A DNA stretch of 64,000 nt from Desulfitobacterium metallireducens DSM 15288 (GCF_000231405.2 NZ_CP007032.1:744001-808000); one strand, 5' to 3'; positions 10,309 to 17,148 are shown, counted from the stretch's first letter. The notes: generated by a model not told the origin, from the letters alone. Numbers and translations: made by a program.

Positions 10309-10686
10309 ATGCTTACGGAAAAATTTCATGATGTATTAAAGCATGAAGGCGTAGTTACCGTCGTATCATGGGGAGATTCACCTGAACCACACGTTGCTAA
10401 CACCTGGAATACGTATTTAGTCGTTACTGATGACGAAAGGATATTAATTCCAGCGTATGGATTCCGCAAAACAGAAAAAAATGTAAATGCCAATAATAAG
10501 ATTAAGATGACTTTAGGTAGCAAAGAAGTATTAGGCTACAAAGATTATCAAGGAACAGGCTTTGTTGTAGAAGGAACTGCTAAATATCTGGAATCTGGTC
10601 TAGAGTATGATATGATGAAAGAAAAATTCTCATTTTTAAGCAGAGTATTAGAGATTACCGTTACATCTGCAAAACAAGGCATTTAA
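10309..10686 (+). CDS. Pyridoxamine 5'-phosphate oxidase-like (FMN-binding) protein
   Basis: A 125-residue split-barrel flavoprotein of the PNPOx-like superfamily: EKFHDVLKHEGVVTVVSWG, then PHVANTWNTYLVV, RILIPAYGFRKTEKNVNAN and a late KDYQGTGFVVEGTAKYL, the order seen in small FMN-binding nitroreductase-like or NimA-type proteins. The frame is open from 10276, but the ATG at 10309 has AAGGAGG eleven bases upstream. It is likely controlled by the divergent Rrf2 regulator. Substrate unknown; a redox or nitrosative-stress role is inferred from the regulator only. A terminator follows at once. Confidence 0.85.
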   Translation: MLTEKFHDVLKHEGVVTVVSWGDSPEPHVANTWNTYLVVTDDERILIPAYGFRKTEKNVNANNKIKMTLGSKEVLGYKDYQGTGFVVEGTAKYLESGLEYDMMKEKFSFLSRVLEITVTSAKQGI

Positions 10687-10697
10687 ATTATTAATTA

Positions 10698-10725
10698 AGT
10701 CCCTGCCAAATGGTAGGGACTTTCG
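10698..10725 (+). terminator. Terminator after the flavin-binding protein gene
   Basis: AGTCCCTGCCA / TGGTAGGGACT form an 11-bp stem (one G-T) followed by TTTC. The U-tail is short. Confidence 0.7.
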
Positions 10726-11047
10726 CTATACAATTTATAATTATTTCTCTGTCTTTTCTTCTTAATGAGCGTTATCCTCCCTATAATATCTTGGGATTTA
10801 CTTTGATTTTCTCTTGTTTTCATAGAATTCCTAACTTACCTAAAAAGCTCATCACGGATAAAATTCGCATAGAATGCATAATTCAGAGAAACTGAGTATG
10901 GCAAAGCCAACGTCTGCTATTTTTAATATGTTGGCCGTTGTAAACCCACTATACTCACGGTGGTAAACCTCCCATGTCTAACAGGGTCAAGATTAACACA
11001 TCTGCCCTAAATTCCTTCGTTCCACCTATCCATGATTGGGTGTCAGT
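10726..11047. other. Non-coding stretch left of the IS110 element with a long-range hairpin
   Basis: No gene is supported here. TGAGTAT (10893-10899) pairs perfectly with ATACTCA (10951-10957), and inside it CAACG (10908-10912) pairs with CGTTG (10936-10940). The element may be flanking DNA, or part of the IS110 end if the true boundary lies further left than the repeat at 11048. Confidence 0.4.
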
Positions 11048-11185
11048 AATGCTACAAAACCGAGTCTTTGCTCTAATGGATAATATGTTGACTGACTACC
11101 AGCTCTTTTATCTTGTTAGATTACTATGATTTGGGTACATTCTGTGGTGACGCCTACCAACAGAACTGCTTATTTGCACTTTCTG

Positions 11186-12469
11186 TTACGCTGCTAAATA
11201 CTCAACGGGACGATGGATGTCTTTAATTAGCTTTTGCGGGTCGTAGTCTATGCCTTTCGTTAATATTGCATAGAATACCCGAATCAGTTTACAGCTTAAG
11301 GCGATTAGCGATTGTTTCTTTTTGAGAGGATTCTTGTTTCTTGTCGTGTAATACTTATGTATCTCTGCAAACTCTGTGTTGTTAGAGACTAGTGGCATCA
11401 CCGCTTGAAATAGAATTGCCCTCAGTCGCGCTCGCCCCCGTTTGCTGATCGTGGTCTGTCCTTTGTGCTTGCCTGAGCTGCTTTCTCGCAAGGCCAATCC
11501 GGCAAGTTTTTGAATCTGCTTCGGAGAATTAAAGCGTCTAATGTCTCCAACCTCAGAGATAAAACCAGCTACTGAAACCAGTCCCACACCTTTAATTTCA
11601 AGTAGCTTTGCTACTTCTGGTATTTGACTGCACAAACCATCAATGACCTCTGTGATCGCTTGATATTGTGCTGTTTTATTATGATAGTCTTGGAGTAATA
11701 GCTTGATTTCCATTCGGGAACAAAACTCTCCTTCGGTGCAACCAATGCTCTTTTGAGCAGCTTCATACAGGCTCTTAGCCCTTTTCATACCCACTGCCCT
11801 CAGTTTGTTGTCCCTCCAAATTTGGTTTATTCCTTCTGCTCCAAGTTTTTCAATATCGCTGGGTAGAGGGGCTTCTTGCAGCACCAGCATGCTACTTGTG
11901 GCATCAAATTTAGCAAACACCGTTTCATGCTCGGGAAAGTATATTTTTAGCCACCGCTGGATGCGATTTTTTATGCTATTCATATCCTTTTGTATGCGCA
12001 TTCTGCAAGCCGTAGCTATTCGCAATTCCGCATAGATCCCTTCCGGAATGTAAGGCTCATTGAATCTGCCCTCGATCACCAGCTTAGCGATTGTTTTAGG
12101 ATCCTTGGCATCCGTTTTGCTCGGATGATTGTCATCCAGTTCTTTACTACGTTTTACGTGAAATGGATTGACCAGGACTAGCTTAATGCTTTGCTCTTTA
12201 AAATATGATGCTAGATTGAACCAGTAATGGCCGGTTGGCTCTGCGCCTACTATTATGGAGTCCTTATGTGTCTGCCTTTTTAGCCGTTCAATCCATGCGT
12301 AGCAGTCTTTGAATCCTTCTGCAGTGTTTGCAAACTTGAATACTTTCCCTAGCTCTACTCCTCGCCAGTCGAAAGCTCTGGCATAATGAAGTTCGCTTGC
12401 GATGTCCACTCCAATGACAATACTACTTTCTGAAAGTTGATTTAGTTTCTCGTTTTGTGTAAAATTCAT
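11186..12469 (-). CDS. IS110-family transposase (RuvC-like DEDD plus catalytic serine domain)
   Basis: A full-length 427-residue transposase. The N-terminal RuvC-like half shows VIGVDIA (first Asp, about residue 21), GAEPTGHYW (Glu) and KTDAKDPKTIA (Asp pair). A coiled-coil-like middle leads to the C-terminal Tnp domain with IKGVGLVSVAGFISEVGDI, FNSPKQIQKLAGL and the serine region ESSSGKHKGQTTISKRGRARLR. IS110 enzymes work with an element-encoded bridge RNA. ATG follows GGAGGTCATCCAG; that ribosome site is inside a long stem in the leader (12473-12547). The frame is uninterrupted, so the copy may be active. Confidence 0.93.
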   Translation of the reverse strand: MNFTQNEKLNQLSESSIVIGVDIASELHYARAFDWRGVELGKVFKFANTAEGFKDCYAWIERLKRQTHKDSIIVGAEPTGHYWFNLASYFKEQSIKLVLVNPFHVKRSKELDDNHPSKTDAKDPKTIAKLVIEGRFNEPYIPEGIYAELRIATACRMRIQKDMNSIKNRIQRWLKIYFPEHETVFAKFDATSSMLVLQEAPLPSDIEKLGAEGINQIWRDNKLRAVGMKRAKSLYEAAQKSIGCTEGEFCSRMEIKLLLQDYHNKTAQYQAITEVIDGLCSQIPEVAKLLEIKGVGLVSVAGFISEVGDIRRFNSPKQIQKLAGLALRESSSGKHKGQTTISKRGRARLRAILFQAVMPLVSNNTEFAEIHKYYTTRNKNPLKKKQSLIALSCKLIRVFYAILTKGIDYDPQKLIKDIHRPVEYLAA

Positions 12470-12472
12470 CTG

Positions 12473-12547
12473 GATGACCTCCGGTATTTTTTGATTGGAT
12501 TCTGTTGGCCAACAGTGTGTCCTCTCAAAGCTTAACGTGAGGTCATC
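12473..12547 (-). ncRNA. Structured leader of the IS110 transposase, candidate bridge RNA segment
   Basis: Perfect 9-base arms GATGACCTC (12473-12481) and GAGGTCATC (12539-12547) enclose a perfect 14-bp palindrome CTGTTGGCCAACAG (12502-12515). In the transposase orientation the basal stem contains the GGAGGT ribosome site of the transposase. IS110-group elements encode their bridge RNA in the 5' non-coding end, which is where this lies. Assignment as bridge RNA is inference; the fold is what the sequence shows. Confidence 0.45.
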
Positions 12548-12657
12548 TTTTTTTCAAAGCTCATTTTTTCTTGTTACAGGAATGCTACAAATGCGTCATA
12601 ACATGTGAACGCTCAAAAGGGATTGTAACTTTATAGGCATACGCGCCCTGTATCCAC

Positions 12658-12673
12658 TTCCAGTTATTCTTAT
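12658..12673 (+). repeat. Half copy (left arm) of the accessory-region palindrome
   Basis: TTCCAGTTATTCTTAT differs by one base from the left arm at 16001. No right arm follows it. It lies 74 bases beyond the stop of the leftward small gene at 12747. Confidence 0.5.
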
Positions 12674-12711
12674 AATCTTGATTATTATTGCAATACGACA
12701 GTATGTATTAT

Positions 12712-12742
12712 TAAAGGGCCAGGTGAATAGCCTAGCCCTTAA
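12712..12742. terminator. Hairpin after the small spore-type genes
   Basis: AAAGGGCCAGG and CCTAGCCCTT pair around TGAATAG. Reading leftward the stem is followed by TTTAATAAT, a weak U-tail. It lies four bases past the stop at 12747 and could end the leftward small-gene transcript. Confidence 0.55.
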
Positions 12743-12746
12743 TTTA

Positions 12747-12845
12747 TTAAAACCTTCTGCGGAAGCCAAAAAACGGGAAGAAAAATGGGTTAAAAAATGG
12801 AAGACCAAAAAACGGGAAGAATCCAAAACGCCTAAATCCAAACAT
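12747..12845 (-). CDS. Very small Phe/Arg/Gly-rich protein (32 aa), spore-type
   Basis: A 32-residue frame on the minus strand, made almost wholly of Phe, Pro, Gly and Arg: it begins MFGFRRFGFFPFFG and ends FFGFRRRF. ATG follows AAAGGAAATAAGCTT, a good ribosome site. It is the last of three tiny genes in a row (13154 to 12747). Small hydrophobic proteins of this kind accompany YjcZ-type sporulation proteins in Firmicutes. Function unknown; spore coat or membrane association is inferred from composition and neighbours. The two 15-base AAAAAACGGGAAGAA repeats visible on the plus strand are just the codons for its FFPFF motifs. Confidence 0.6.
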   Translation of the reverse strand: MFGFRRFGFFPFFGLPFFNPFFFPFFGFRRRF

Positions 12846-12867
12846 AAGCTTATTTCCTTTCTTTGAT

Positions 12868-13002
12868 TTAGAAGATTACTCCTAAAGCAATAAGAATCAA
12901 AATAGCAACAGCGATTATTCCTACACCTACGCCTGCACCAACCCCAGCACCAACTGGAGCAACTGTGGGGCAACATCCCATGCCATAGCCCATACCGTAC
13001 AT
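12868..13002 (-). CDS. YjcZ-like small sporulation-type membrane protein (44 aa)
   Basis: A 44-residue minus-strand gene. Residues 1-11 are MYGMGYGMGCC, followed by a Gly/Val/Ala-rich stretch and a C-terminal membrane helix (about residues 25-44, IIAVAILILIALGVIF). This Gly/Tyr-rich head plus single helix is the YjcZ-family pattern. ATG follows GGAGGTAATATC. It lies 38 bases after the stop of a similar gene (13041-13154) and 22 bases before the start of the Phe-rich gene, so the three probably form an operon expressed in sporulation. A long frame across the same DNA on the same strand (12596-12976) is a shadow of it. Confidence 0.75.
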   Translation of the reverse strand: MYGMGYGMGCCPTVAPVGAGVGAGVGVGIIAVAILILIALGVIF

Positions 13003-13040
13003 GATATTACCTCCTTCCAGAGTTCTTTGACTTGCTTAGA

Positions 13041-13154
13041 TTAGAAGACGATTCCCATTGCAATAAGCAGAAGAATGATTACAACTACGATTGCAATTCC
13101 TTCTAAAAAACGAGGGCGACAAGCTCCATCAACTACTCCAGCACCGAATGCCAT
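13041..13154 (-). CDS. Small single-helix protein of the YjcZ type (37 aa)
   Basis: A 37-residue minus-strand gene: a short polar head MAFGAGVVDGACRPR, then one membrane helix (about residues 20-37) ending IAMGIVF, like the ending LIALGVIF of the next gene. ATG follows AAAGGAGGAATTGAA. It is first of three small genes. Paralogy with the 44-residue protein is suggested by the shared tail. The function is unknown. Confidence 0.7.
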   Translation of the reverse strand: MAFGAGVVDGACRPRFLEGIAIVVVIILLLIAMGIVF

Positions 13155-13217
13155 TTCAATTCCTCCTTTGCCTTAATGTAGTACATCCTATGCTTTGTCT
13201 ATATAAATTGCCATAAT

Positions 13218-13400
13218 ATGGAAAGCTATAGATTAGCTAGTACAAAGTATTATCAGGGCAAGCTCTTTGTCTTGGTAGGGCAAGGACCTCAAGGGGACTA
13301 TAACGGCGGACGCGTCATGGGAAAATACCAATCCAATGATAAAGGAAAGACCTGGACCTTTGTTGAACAGGTAGACCCACGTATTCAAACAAATGGATAA
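13218..13400 (+). pseudogene. 3' remnant of an Asp-box (BNR-repeat) protein gene
   Basis: Sixty codons open from 13218 without a ribosome site and with the frame open further upstream. The translation ends YQSNDKGKTWTFVEQVDP; S-N-D-x-G-x-T-W is an Asp-box, the beta-hairpin repeat of sialidase-like and photosynthesis-stability propeller proteins, and one such repeat cannot make a domain. I read this as the surviving 3' end of a larger gene whose upstream part was lost where the small-gene cluster now stands. A complete copy of the palindromic repeat follows 36 bases after the stop. Confidence 0.6.
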
Positions 13401-13435
13401 AGAGTTCGTGCGAAGAGGATAAATCCAGCTTTAGT

Positions 13436-13482
13436 GATTCCCATTATTCTTATACGGTCTGGTTTGTAGGATAATGCGAATC
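13436..13482 (+). repeat. Accessory-region palindrome, copy with 17-base loop
   Basis: Arms GATTCCCATTATTCT and AGGATAATGCGAATC pair with one mismatch and one G-T around the loop TATACGGTCTGGTTTGT. The same loop occurs base for base at 16014-16030. No U-run follows, so it does not look like a terminator. The rest of 13483-13606 is AT-rich and holds the promoter/ribosome region of the next gene. Confidence 0.8.
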
Positions 13483-13606
13483 AAGTAGATTAAGGCCTAT
13501 TTTGGTCTTAATTATGTTGTTATTAAATTGTGAATTTGTGGGTAATTTAAAGAAAAAATATAACCATGGATATGAATAAATCTTAAAAATAAGGGGGGTA
13601 TAAGAG

Positions 13607-14809
13607 ATGAAATATAGAGTGGTGACTAAAATTGGTGATAAGATATCGGCAATCGGATTTGGGTGTATGAGATTAGTAACAACTAATCTTGGTAGAATTG
13701 ATGAAACTAAAGCAGAAGAGCAGATTAGGTATGCCATCGAACAGGGTGTTAATTATTTTGATACGGCATATTTTTATCATAATGGAGAAAGTGAAAGGTT
13801 CCTTGGCAGGGTCTTTAAAGATAGGAATTTAAGAGAAAAAGTTAACATAGCGACTAAACTTCCATCATTGCTCGTTCATAAGAGAGAAGACATGGATAAA
13901 ATATTGGCAGAACAACTGAAGAAAATGCAGTTGGATGTAATAGACTATTATCTTGTTCATGCTATCATTGACCAAGACCAATGGCATAGATTAAAGACAC
14001 TCGGTATATTAGAATTTCTTGATGATGCAAAAGAAAAGGGCTATATCAAACATGTTGGATTTTCTGCTCATTGTGATATTCAAACATTTAAAAATGTTGT
14101 AGATGATTATGACTGGGATATGTGTCAGATTCAGTACAATTTTCTAGATGAATATAACCAAGCTGGAACCGAAGGTTTAAAATATGCTACAGAAAAGAAC
14201 CTTGCAGTAGTTGTAATGGAGCCACTTAGAGGTGGCAATCTTTCAAAAAAGGTTCCAAAACAAGTGCAGCAATTATGGGATACGGCGGAAGTAAAGAGAA
14301 GTCCAGCAGAATGGGCTTTAAAATGGATATGGAACCATAAGGAAGTTACATGTATTTTATCAGGAATGAATAGAGACGAGCATATTAGGGAGAACATCAA
14401 TGTCGCAAATACTACTGAACCGAACAGTCTCACCAAAGAGGAAGTTGAATTGGTTGAAAAAGTAAGGGATAAGTATAAAGAGCTAACGAAAGTTCCATGT
14501 ACCGCATGTGGATACTGTATGCCATGTCCGTCAGGCGTAAATATTCCAGAGTGTTTCAGTAAATATAATGATATATATATGTTTAATAAAATGAGTGCTA
14601 GGTTAATGTATACATTAATATTAGGGGGTAATGGTGGTAAGCCAGCAAAGGCATCTGAATGTACTAATTGTGGTAAATGTGAGAAGAGTTGTCCTCAGCA
14701 TATACAAATCAGGAAAGAACTTAAGAATGTTTCCTCTGAATTCGATGATTTCTTCGGAAAGATATTTAATTGGGTAGTAAAAAAGGTCATGAGGCAAGGT
14801 GAGAAATAA
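13607..14809 (+). CDS. Aldo/keto reductase with C-terminal 4Fe-4S ferredoxin domain
   Basis: A 400-residue protein. Residues 1-~280 form an aldo/keto reductase barrel (ISAIGFGCMRLV, NYFDTAYFYHNGESE, GFSAHC, VVMEPLRGGNL). The C-terminal ~100 residues carry two cysteine clusters, CTACGYCMPCP with a distal Cys and CTNCGKCEKSCP, typical of ferredoxin-linked AKRs common in anaerobic Firmicutes. It probably reduces a carbonyl substrate with NADPH and/or ferredoxin-level electrons in the cytoplasm; the substrate is unknown. ATG follows AAGGGGGGTATAAGAG. Codon use is more AT-rich than in the B12 operon. A palindromic repeat copy follows 120 bases after the stop. Confidence 0.92.
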   Translation: MKYRVVTKIGDKISAIGFGCMRLVTTNLGRIDETKAEEQIRYAIEQGVNYFDTAYFYHNGESERFLGRVFKDRNLREKVNIATKLPSLLVHKREDMDKILAEQLKKMQLDVIDYYLVHAIIDQDQWHRLKTLGILEFLDDAKEKGYIKHVGFSAHCDIQTFKNVVDDYDWDMCQIQYNFLDEYNQAGTEGLKYATEKNLAVVVMEPLRGGNLSKKVPKQVQQLWDTAEVKRSPAEWALKWIWNHKEVTCILSGMNRDEHIRENINVANTTEPNSLTKEEVELVEKVRDKYKELTKVPCTACGYCMPCPSGVNIPECFSKYNDIYMFNKMSARLMYTLILGGNGGKPAKASECTNCGKCEKSCPQHIQIRKELKNVSSEFDDFFGKIFNWVVKKVMRQGEK

Positions 14810-14929
14810 AGACGTTTAAACGTGAATTCGTTGTGATAATTATTGTAAAAACCTTATTGGTTCTTAATTCTGCACCTCTGAAGTAGACTTGTTGGTAGGC
14901 CTTTTTGGCATATCGGGGCTAAACTCTAT

Positions 14930-14968
14930 TTCCCATTATTCTTATAACGATTAGTAGGATAATGGGAA
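14930..14968 (+). repeat. Accessory-region palindrome, copy with 13-base loop
   Basis: Arms TTCCCATTATTCT and AGGATAATGGGAA pair fully (one G-T) around TATAACGATTAGT. A nearly identical copy lies at 18633. The surrounding gap 14810-15094 otherwise shows only a 12-bp perfect palindrome ACGTTTAAACGT at 14812. Confidence 0.8.
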
Positions 14969-15094
14969 GTATTATCACTTTCTTAAATGAGATACTTCAA
15001 CCCAGAGTTGAGTTCTCAAGAATATCAAATATTAAGTTATTGAAACGCTCTTTCCTAAACAATAAAATAGGGGTGTAAAAAGGAGCGTGAAAAG

Positions 15095-15916
15095 ATGAGA
15101 GACGATTTAGCTAAAAATATATGTAGATATCGTAAAGAAAAAGGGCTTACCCAAGAGGAGCTAGCTAAAAAACTTGGAGTAACCTTTCAAGCTGTTTCAA
15201 AATGGGAAACGGCTCAGAGCCTACCAGATATAGCTTTACTACCAAGATTATCACAAGTATTTGATATTAGTATTGATAAGTTACTGGGTTATGCTTCTTA
15301 CGATAAGCCAATAACTATTTATGAAGAAGAATATAAAACACCTGAATATTATTGGGGTGTCGAGCCATCAAAAATATGCTTACGGATACTTGAATTATTG
15401 CCACCATCTTCGCACCTAAAACTACTCGATGTTGGTTGTGGCGAAGGTAAGGATGCAGTATTTTTTGCGAGAAATGGATATGACGTAACGGCGTTTGACA
15501 TCTCTGATGCTGGTCTTGAAAAAACAAAAAGACTTGCTGAGCAAGTGGGTGTGCAAGTCAAAACTTTTAAAGCCGATATTTTAGATTTTCGCTTAGATAC
15601 ACATTTCGATGTAATCTTTTCGAGCGGTGTCTTTCACTACATTAAACCTCAATTACGCCAAGATATTTTAAGCAATTACAAACAATTTACCAAGCCTAAC
15701 GGGTTGCACGTCTTTAATGTATTTGTAAATAAACCATTTATAGCTCAAGCCCCTGAGAAGGAGCCTACTGCTTGTAATTGGACTTCTGGTGAGTTATTTA
15801 TGTATTATCACGATTGGTTAATCCAAGAATGTTCAGAAGTAATTTTTGACTGTAATTCCTCTGGTATACCTCATCAACATGCAATGAATAAGATTATTGC
15901 TCAGAAATATAAATAG
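15095..15916 (+). CDS. XRE-family HTH domain fused to a SAM-dependent methyltransferase
   Basis: A 273-residue fusion. Residues ~8-62 are a Cro/CI-type HTH (YRKEKGLTQEELAKKLGVTF, QAVSKWETAQSLPDI, LLPRLSQVFDISIDKLLGY). After a linker, residues ~100-270 are a class I methyltransferase with motif I LLDVGCGEGKDAVFFARNG, acidic motif II VTAFDIS and a FHYIK post-motif, closest in feel to TehB-like small-molecule methyltransferases. Such fusions are thought to couple DNA binding to methylation of a small molecule, but the target is not visible. ATG follows AAAAAGGAGCGTGAAAAG. A palindromic repeat copy lies 85 bases after the stop. Confidence 0.88.
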   Translation: MRDDLAKNICRYRKEKGLTQEELAKKLGVTFQAVSKWETAQSLPDIALLPRLSQVFDISIDKLLGYASYDKPITIYEEEYKTPEYYWGVEPSKICLRILELLPPSSHLKLLDVGCGEGKDAVFFARNGYDVTAFDISDAGLEKTKRLAEQVGVQVKTFKADILDFRLDTHFDVIFSSGVFHYIKPQLRQDILSNYKQFTKPNGLHVFNVFVNKPFIAQAPEKEPTACNWTSGELFMYYHDWLIQECSEVIFDCNSSGIPHQHAMNKIIAQKYK

Positions 15917-16000
15917 GATGGCTTCAGGTCATAACGTTTATTGGCGGAAACTGTAATGTCAGTTTATTTAAAAGCATGAGTATGACTTCTTCTGGCTAAT

Positions 16001-16043
16001 TTCCAATTATTCTTATACGGTCTGGTTTGTAGGATAAGGCGAA
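16001..16043 (+). repeat. Accessory-region palindrome, copy with 17-base loop
   Basis: Arms TTCCAATTATTCT and AGGATAAGGCGAA (imperfect pairing) around TATACGGTCTGGTTTGT, the loop identical to that at 13451-13467. Conservation of an unpaired loop together with diverged arms suggests the loop sequence matters. Confidence 0.78.
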
Positions 16044-16065
16044 CCATGCACACGGAGGTAGTGGA

Positions 16066-16941
16066 ATGGACTTATATAAACACAAAGATACCATAGCTGC
16101 GGGTCGTTGTCATACCGTTGGTCTGAAATCTGACGGAACGGTGACTGCTGTGGGTGATAATAATTATGGCCAATGTAATGTAAGCGATTGGTGCGATATT
16201 GTGGCAGTCACGGCTGGTAATGTTCATATGGCGACGAACACGGGTAATGCTCATACAATCGGACTTAAATCTGACGGTACAGTGGCGGCTGTGGGTTGGA
16301 ATAAGCATTGCCAATGCGATGTAAACGACTGGCGCGATATTATAGCGGTTGCGGCGGGTTGGCGTCGTACCATTGGGCTTAAATCGGATGGCACGGTGGT
16401 GGCTGTGGGTCGAAATAATGAAGGTGAATGCAATGTAAGCAGCTGGCATGATATTATGGCGGTCGCTGCAGGTGACTGGCATACCATCGGTCTTAAATTG
16501 GACGGCACGGTGACGGCTGTGGGTAATAATCGGTATCAACAATGCAATGTAAGCGGCTGGCACAATATTGTGGCGCTTGTGGCGGGTTACCTTCATACCG
16601 TTGGGCTTAAATCGGACGGCACGGTGGTGGCTGTTGGTCGCAATAAAGAAGGAGAATGCGATGTAAGCGACTGGCGAGGTATTGTTGCGATAACGGTGGG
16701 TAGTAGTCATACCATCGGTCTTAAACCTGATGGTACTGTGGTGGCTAAGGGCTGGAATGAGTATGGTCAATGCAATGTAAGTGACTGGTGCGATATTGTA
16801 GCAGTTGCGGCGGGTTGCGCTCATACCATCGGTCTTAAATCTGACGGAACGGTGCTTGCAGTGGGTGATAATGATTATGGCCAATGCGATGTAAGCGGTT
16901 GGCGTGGCATTCAACTGACCGGCAATATAAAAGTTAAGTAA
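16066..16941 (+). CDS. RCC1-repeat (beta-propeller) protein
   Basis: A 291-residue protein made of seven tandem ~38-residue units of the form AGxxHTIGLKSDGTVVAVG followed by xNxYGQCNVSxWxDIVAVA; the second unit carries a short insertion. Seven RCC1 repeats fit one closed seven-bladed propeller. The whole protein is repeats; there is no signal peptide, membrane segment or extra domain, so it is probably cytoplasmic. Each unit has one conserved Cys in the QCNVS/ECDVS position, which is unusual to see so strictly kept. Function unknown; bacterial RCC1-like proteins are mostly uncharacterised. ATG follows CGGAGGTAGTGGA. The DNA repeats at about 115-120 bp, and an antisense frame of equal length is a by-product. 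Confidence 0.85.
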   Translation: MDLYKHKDTIAAGRCHTVGLKSDGTVTAVGDNNYGQCNVSDWCDIVAVTAGNVHMATNTGNAHTIGLKSDGTVAAVGWNKHCQCDVNDWRDIIAVAAGWRRTIGLKSDGTVVAVGRNNEGECNVSSWHDIMAVAAGDWHTIGLKLDGTVTAVGNNRYQQCNVSGWHNIVALVAGYLHTVGLKSDGTVVAVGRNKEGECDVSDWRGIVAITVGSSHTIGLKPDGTVVAKGWNEYGQCNVSDWCDIVAVAAGCAHTIGLKSDGTVLAVGDNDYGQCDVSGWRGIQLTGNIKVK

Positions 16942-17019
16942 ATGCATTATAGTAGGGTCTGGATAGCGAAACCTTAATTTGTATTGGTACTATACAAACA
17001 ATGGCTCTAGCCCTTTATC

Positions 17020-17148
17020 TTCCAGTTACTCTTATTCGCTATAGTGAAATCCAAGAAAATGAACTTCCGCTAATCCATATACCCGTTAGGCTAATAATTG
17101 GAAGTTCAGACAAACCTAGTTTAAGTACAAAAAGTAGGATAATGGGAA
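17020..17148 (+). repeat. Long variant of the accessory-region palindrome
   Basis: A left arm TTCCAGTTACTCTTAT (17020-17035) and a right arm AGTAGGATAATGGGAA (17133-17148) are 97 bases apart instead of 13-17. Between them GAACTTCC (17061-17068) pairs with GGAAGTTC (17100-17107), giving a second nested hairpin. It starts 79 bases after the RCC1 gene's stop. Confidence 0.6.

Larger units (their letters stand above)
11048..12591 (-). mobile_element. IS110-family insertion sequence
   Basis: One leftward IS110 transposase with non-coding ends. An 11-bp direct repeat AATGCTACAAA occurs at 11048-11058 and 12581-12591, at distances from the gene suitable for the element's ends; IS110 elements lack long inverted repeats and leave a repeated core dinucleotide, which could be the CT in this repeat. 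CCAACAG is also shared by both ends (11157 and 12509). The boundaries are inference; the element itself is sure from the transposase. The sequence outside would rejoin as flank-AATGCTACAAA-flank. Confidence 0.6.

Noticed and set aside
10710-10895. A 61-codon plus-strand frame after the flavin-protein gene
   Set aside because: It starts inside the terminator hairpin, has no ribosome site and an arbitrary composition.
12596-12976. A 126-codon minus-strand frame and a 62-codon plus-strand frame (12678-12866)
   Set aside because: Both are out of frame with the three tiny genes, which have strong ribosome sites and family-like sequences; the long frames are Cys/Arg- or Lys-rich by-products.
16072-16947. 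A 291-codon antisense frame opposite the RCC1 gene
   Set aside because: It arises because the repeated codons of the plus-strand gene lack antisense stops; its translation is a His/Ile/Thr-rich repeat with no ribosome site, while the plus frame is a textbook RCC1 protein.
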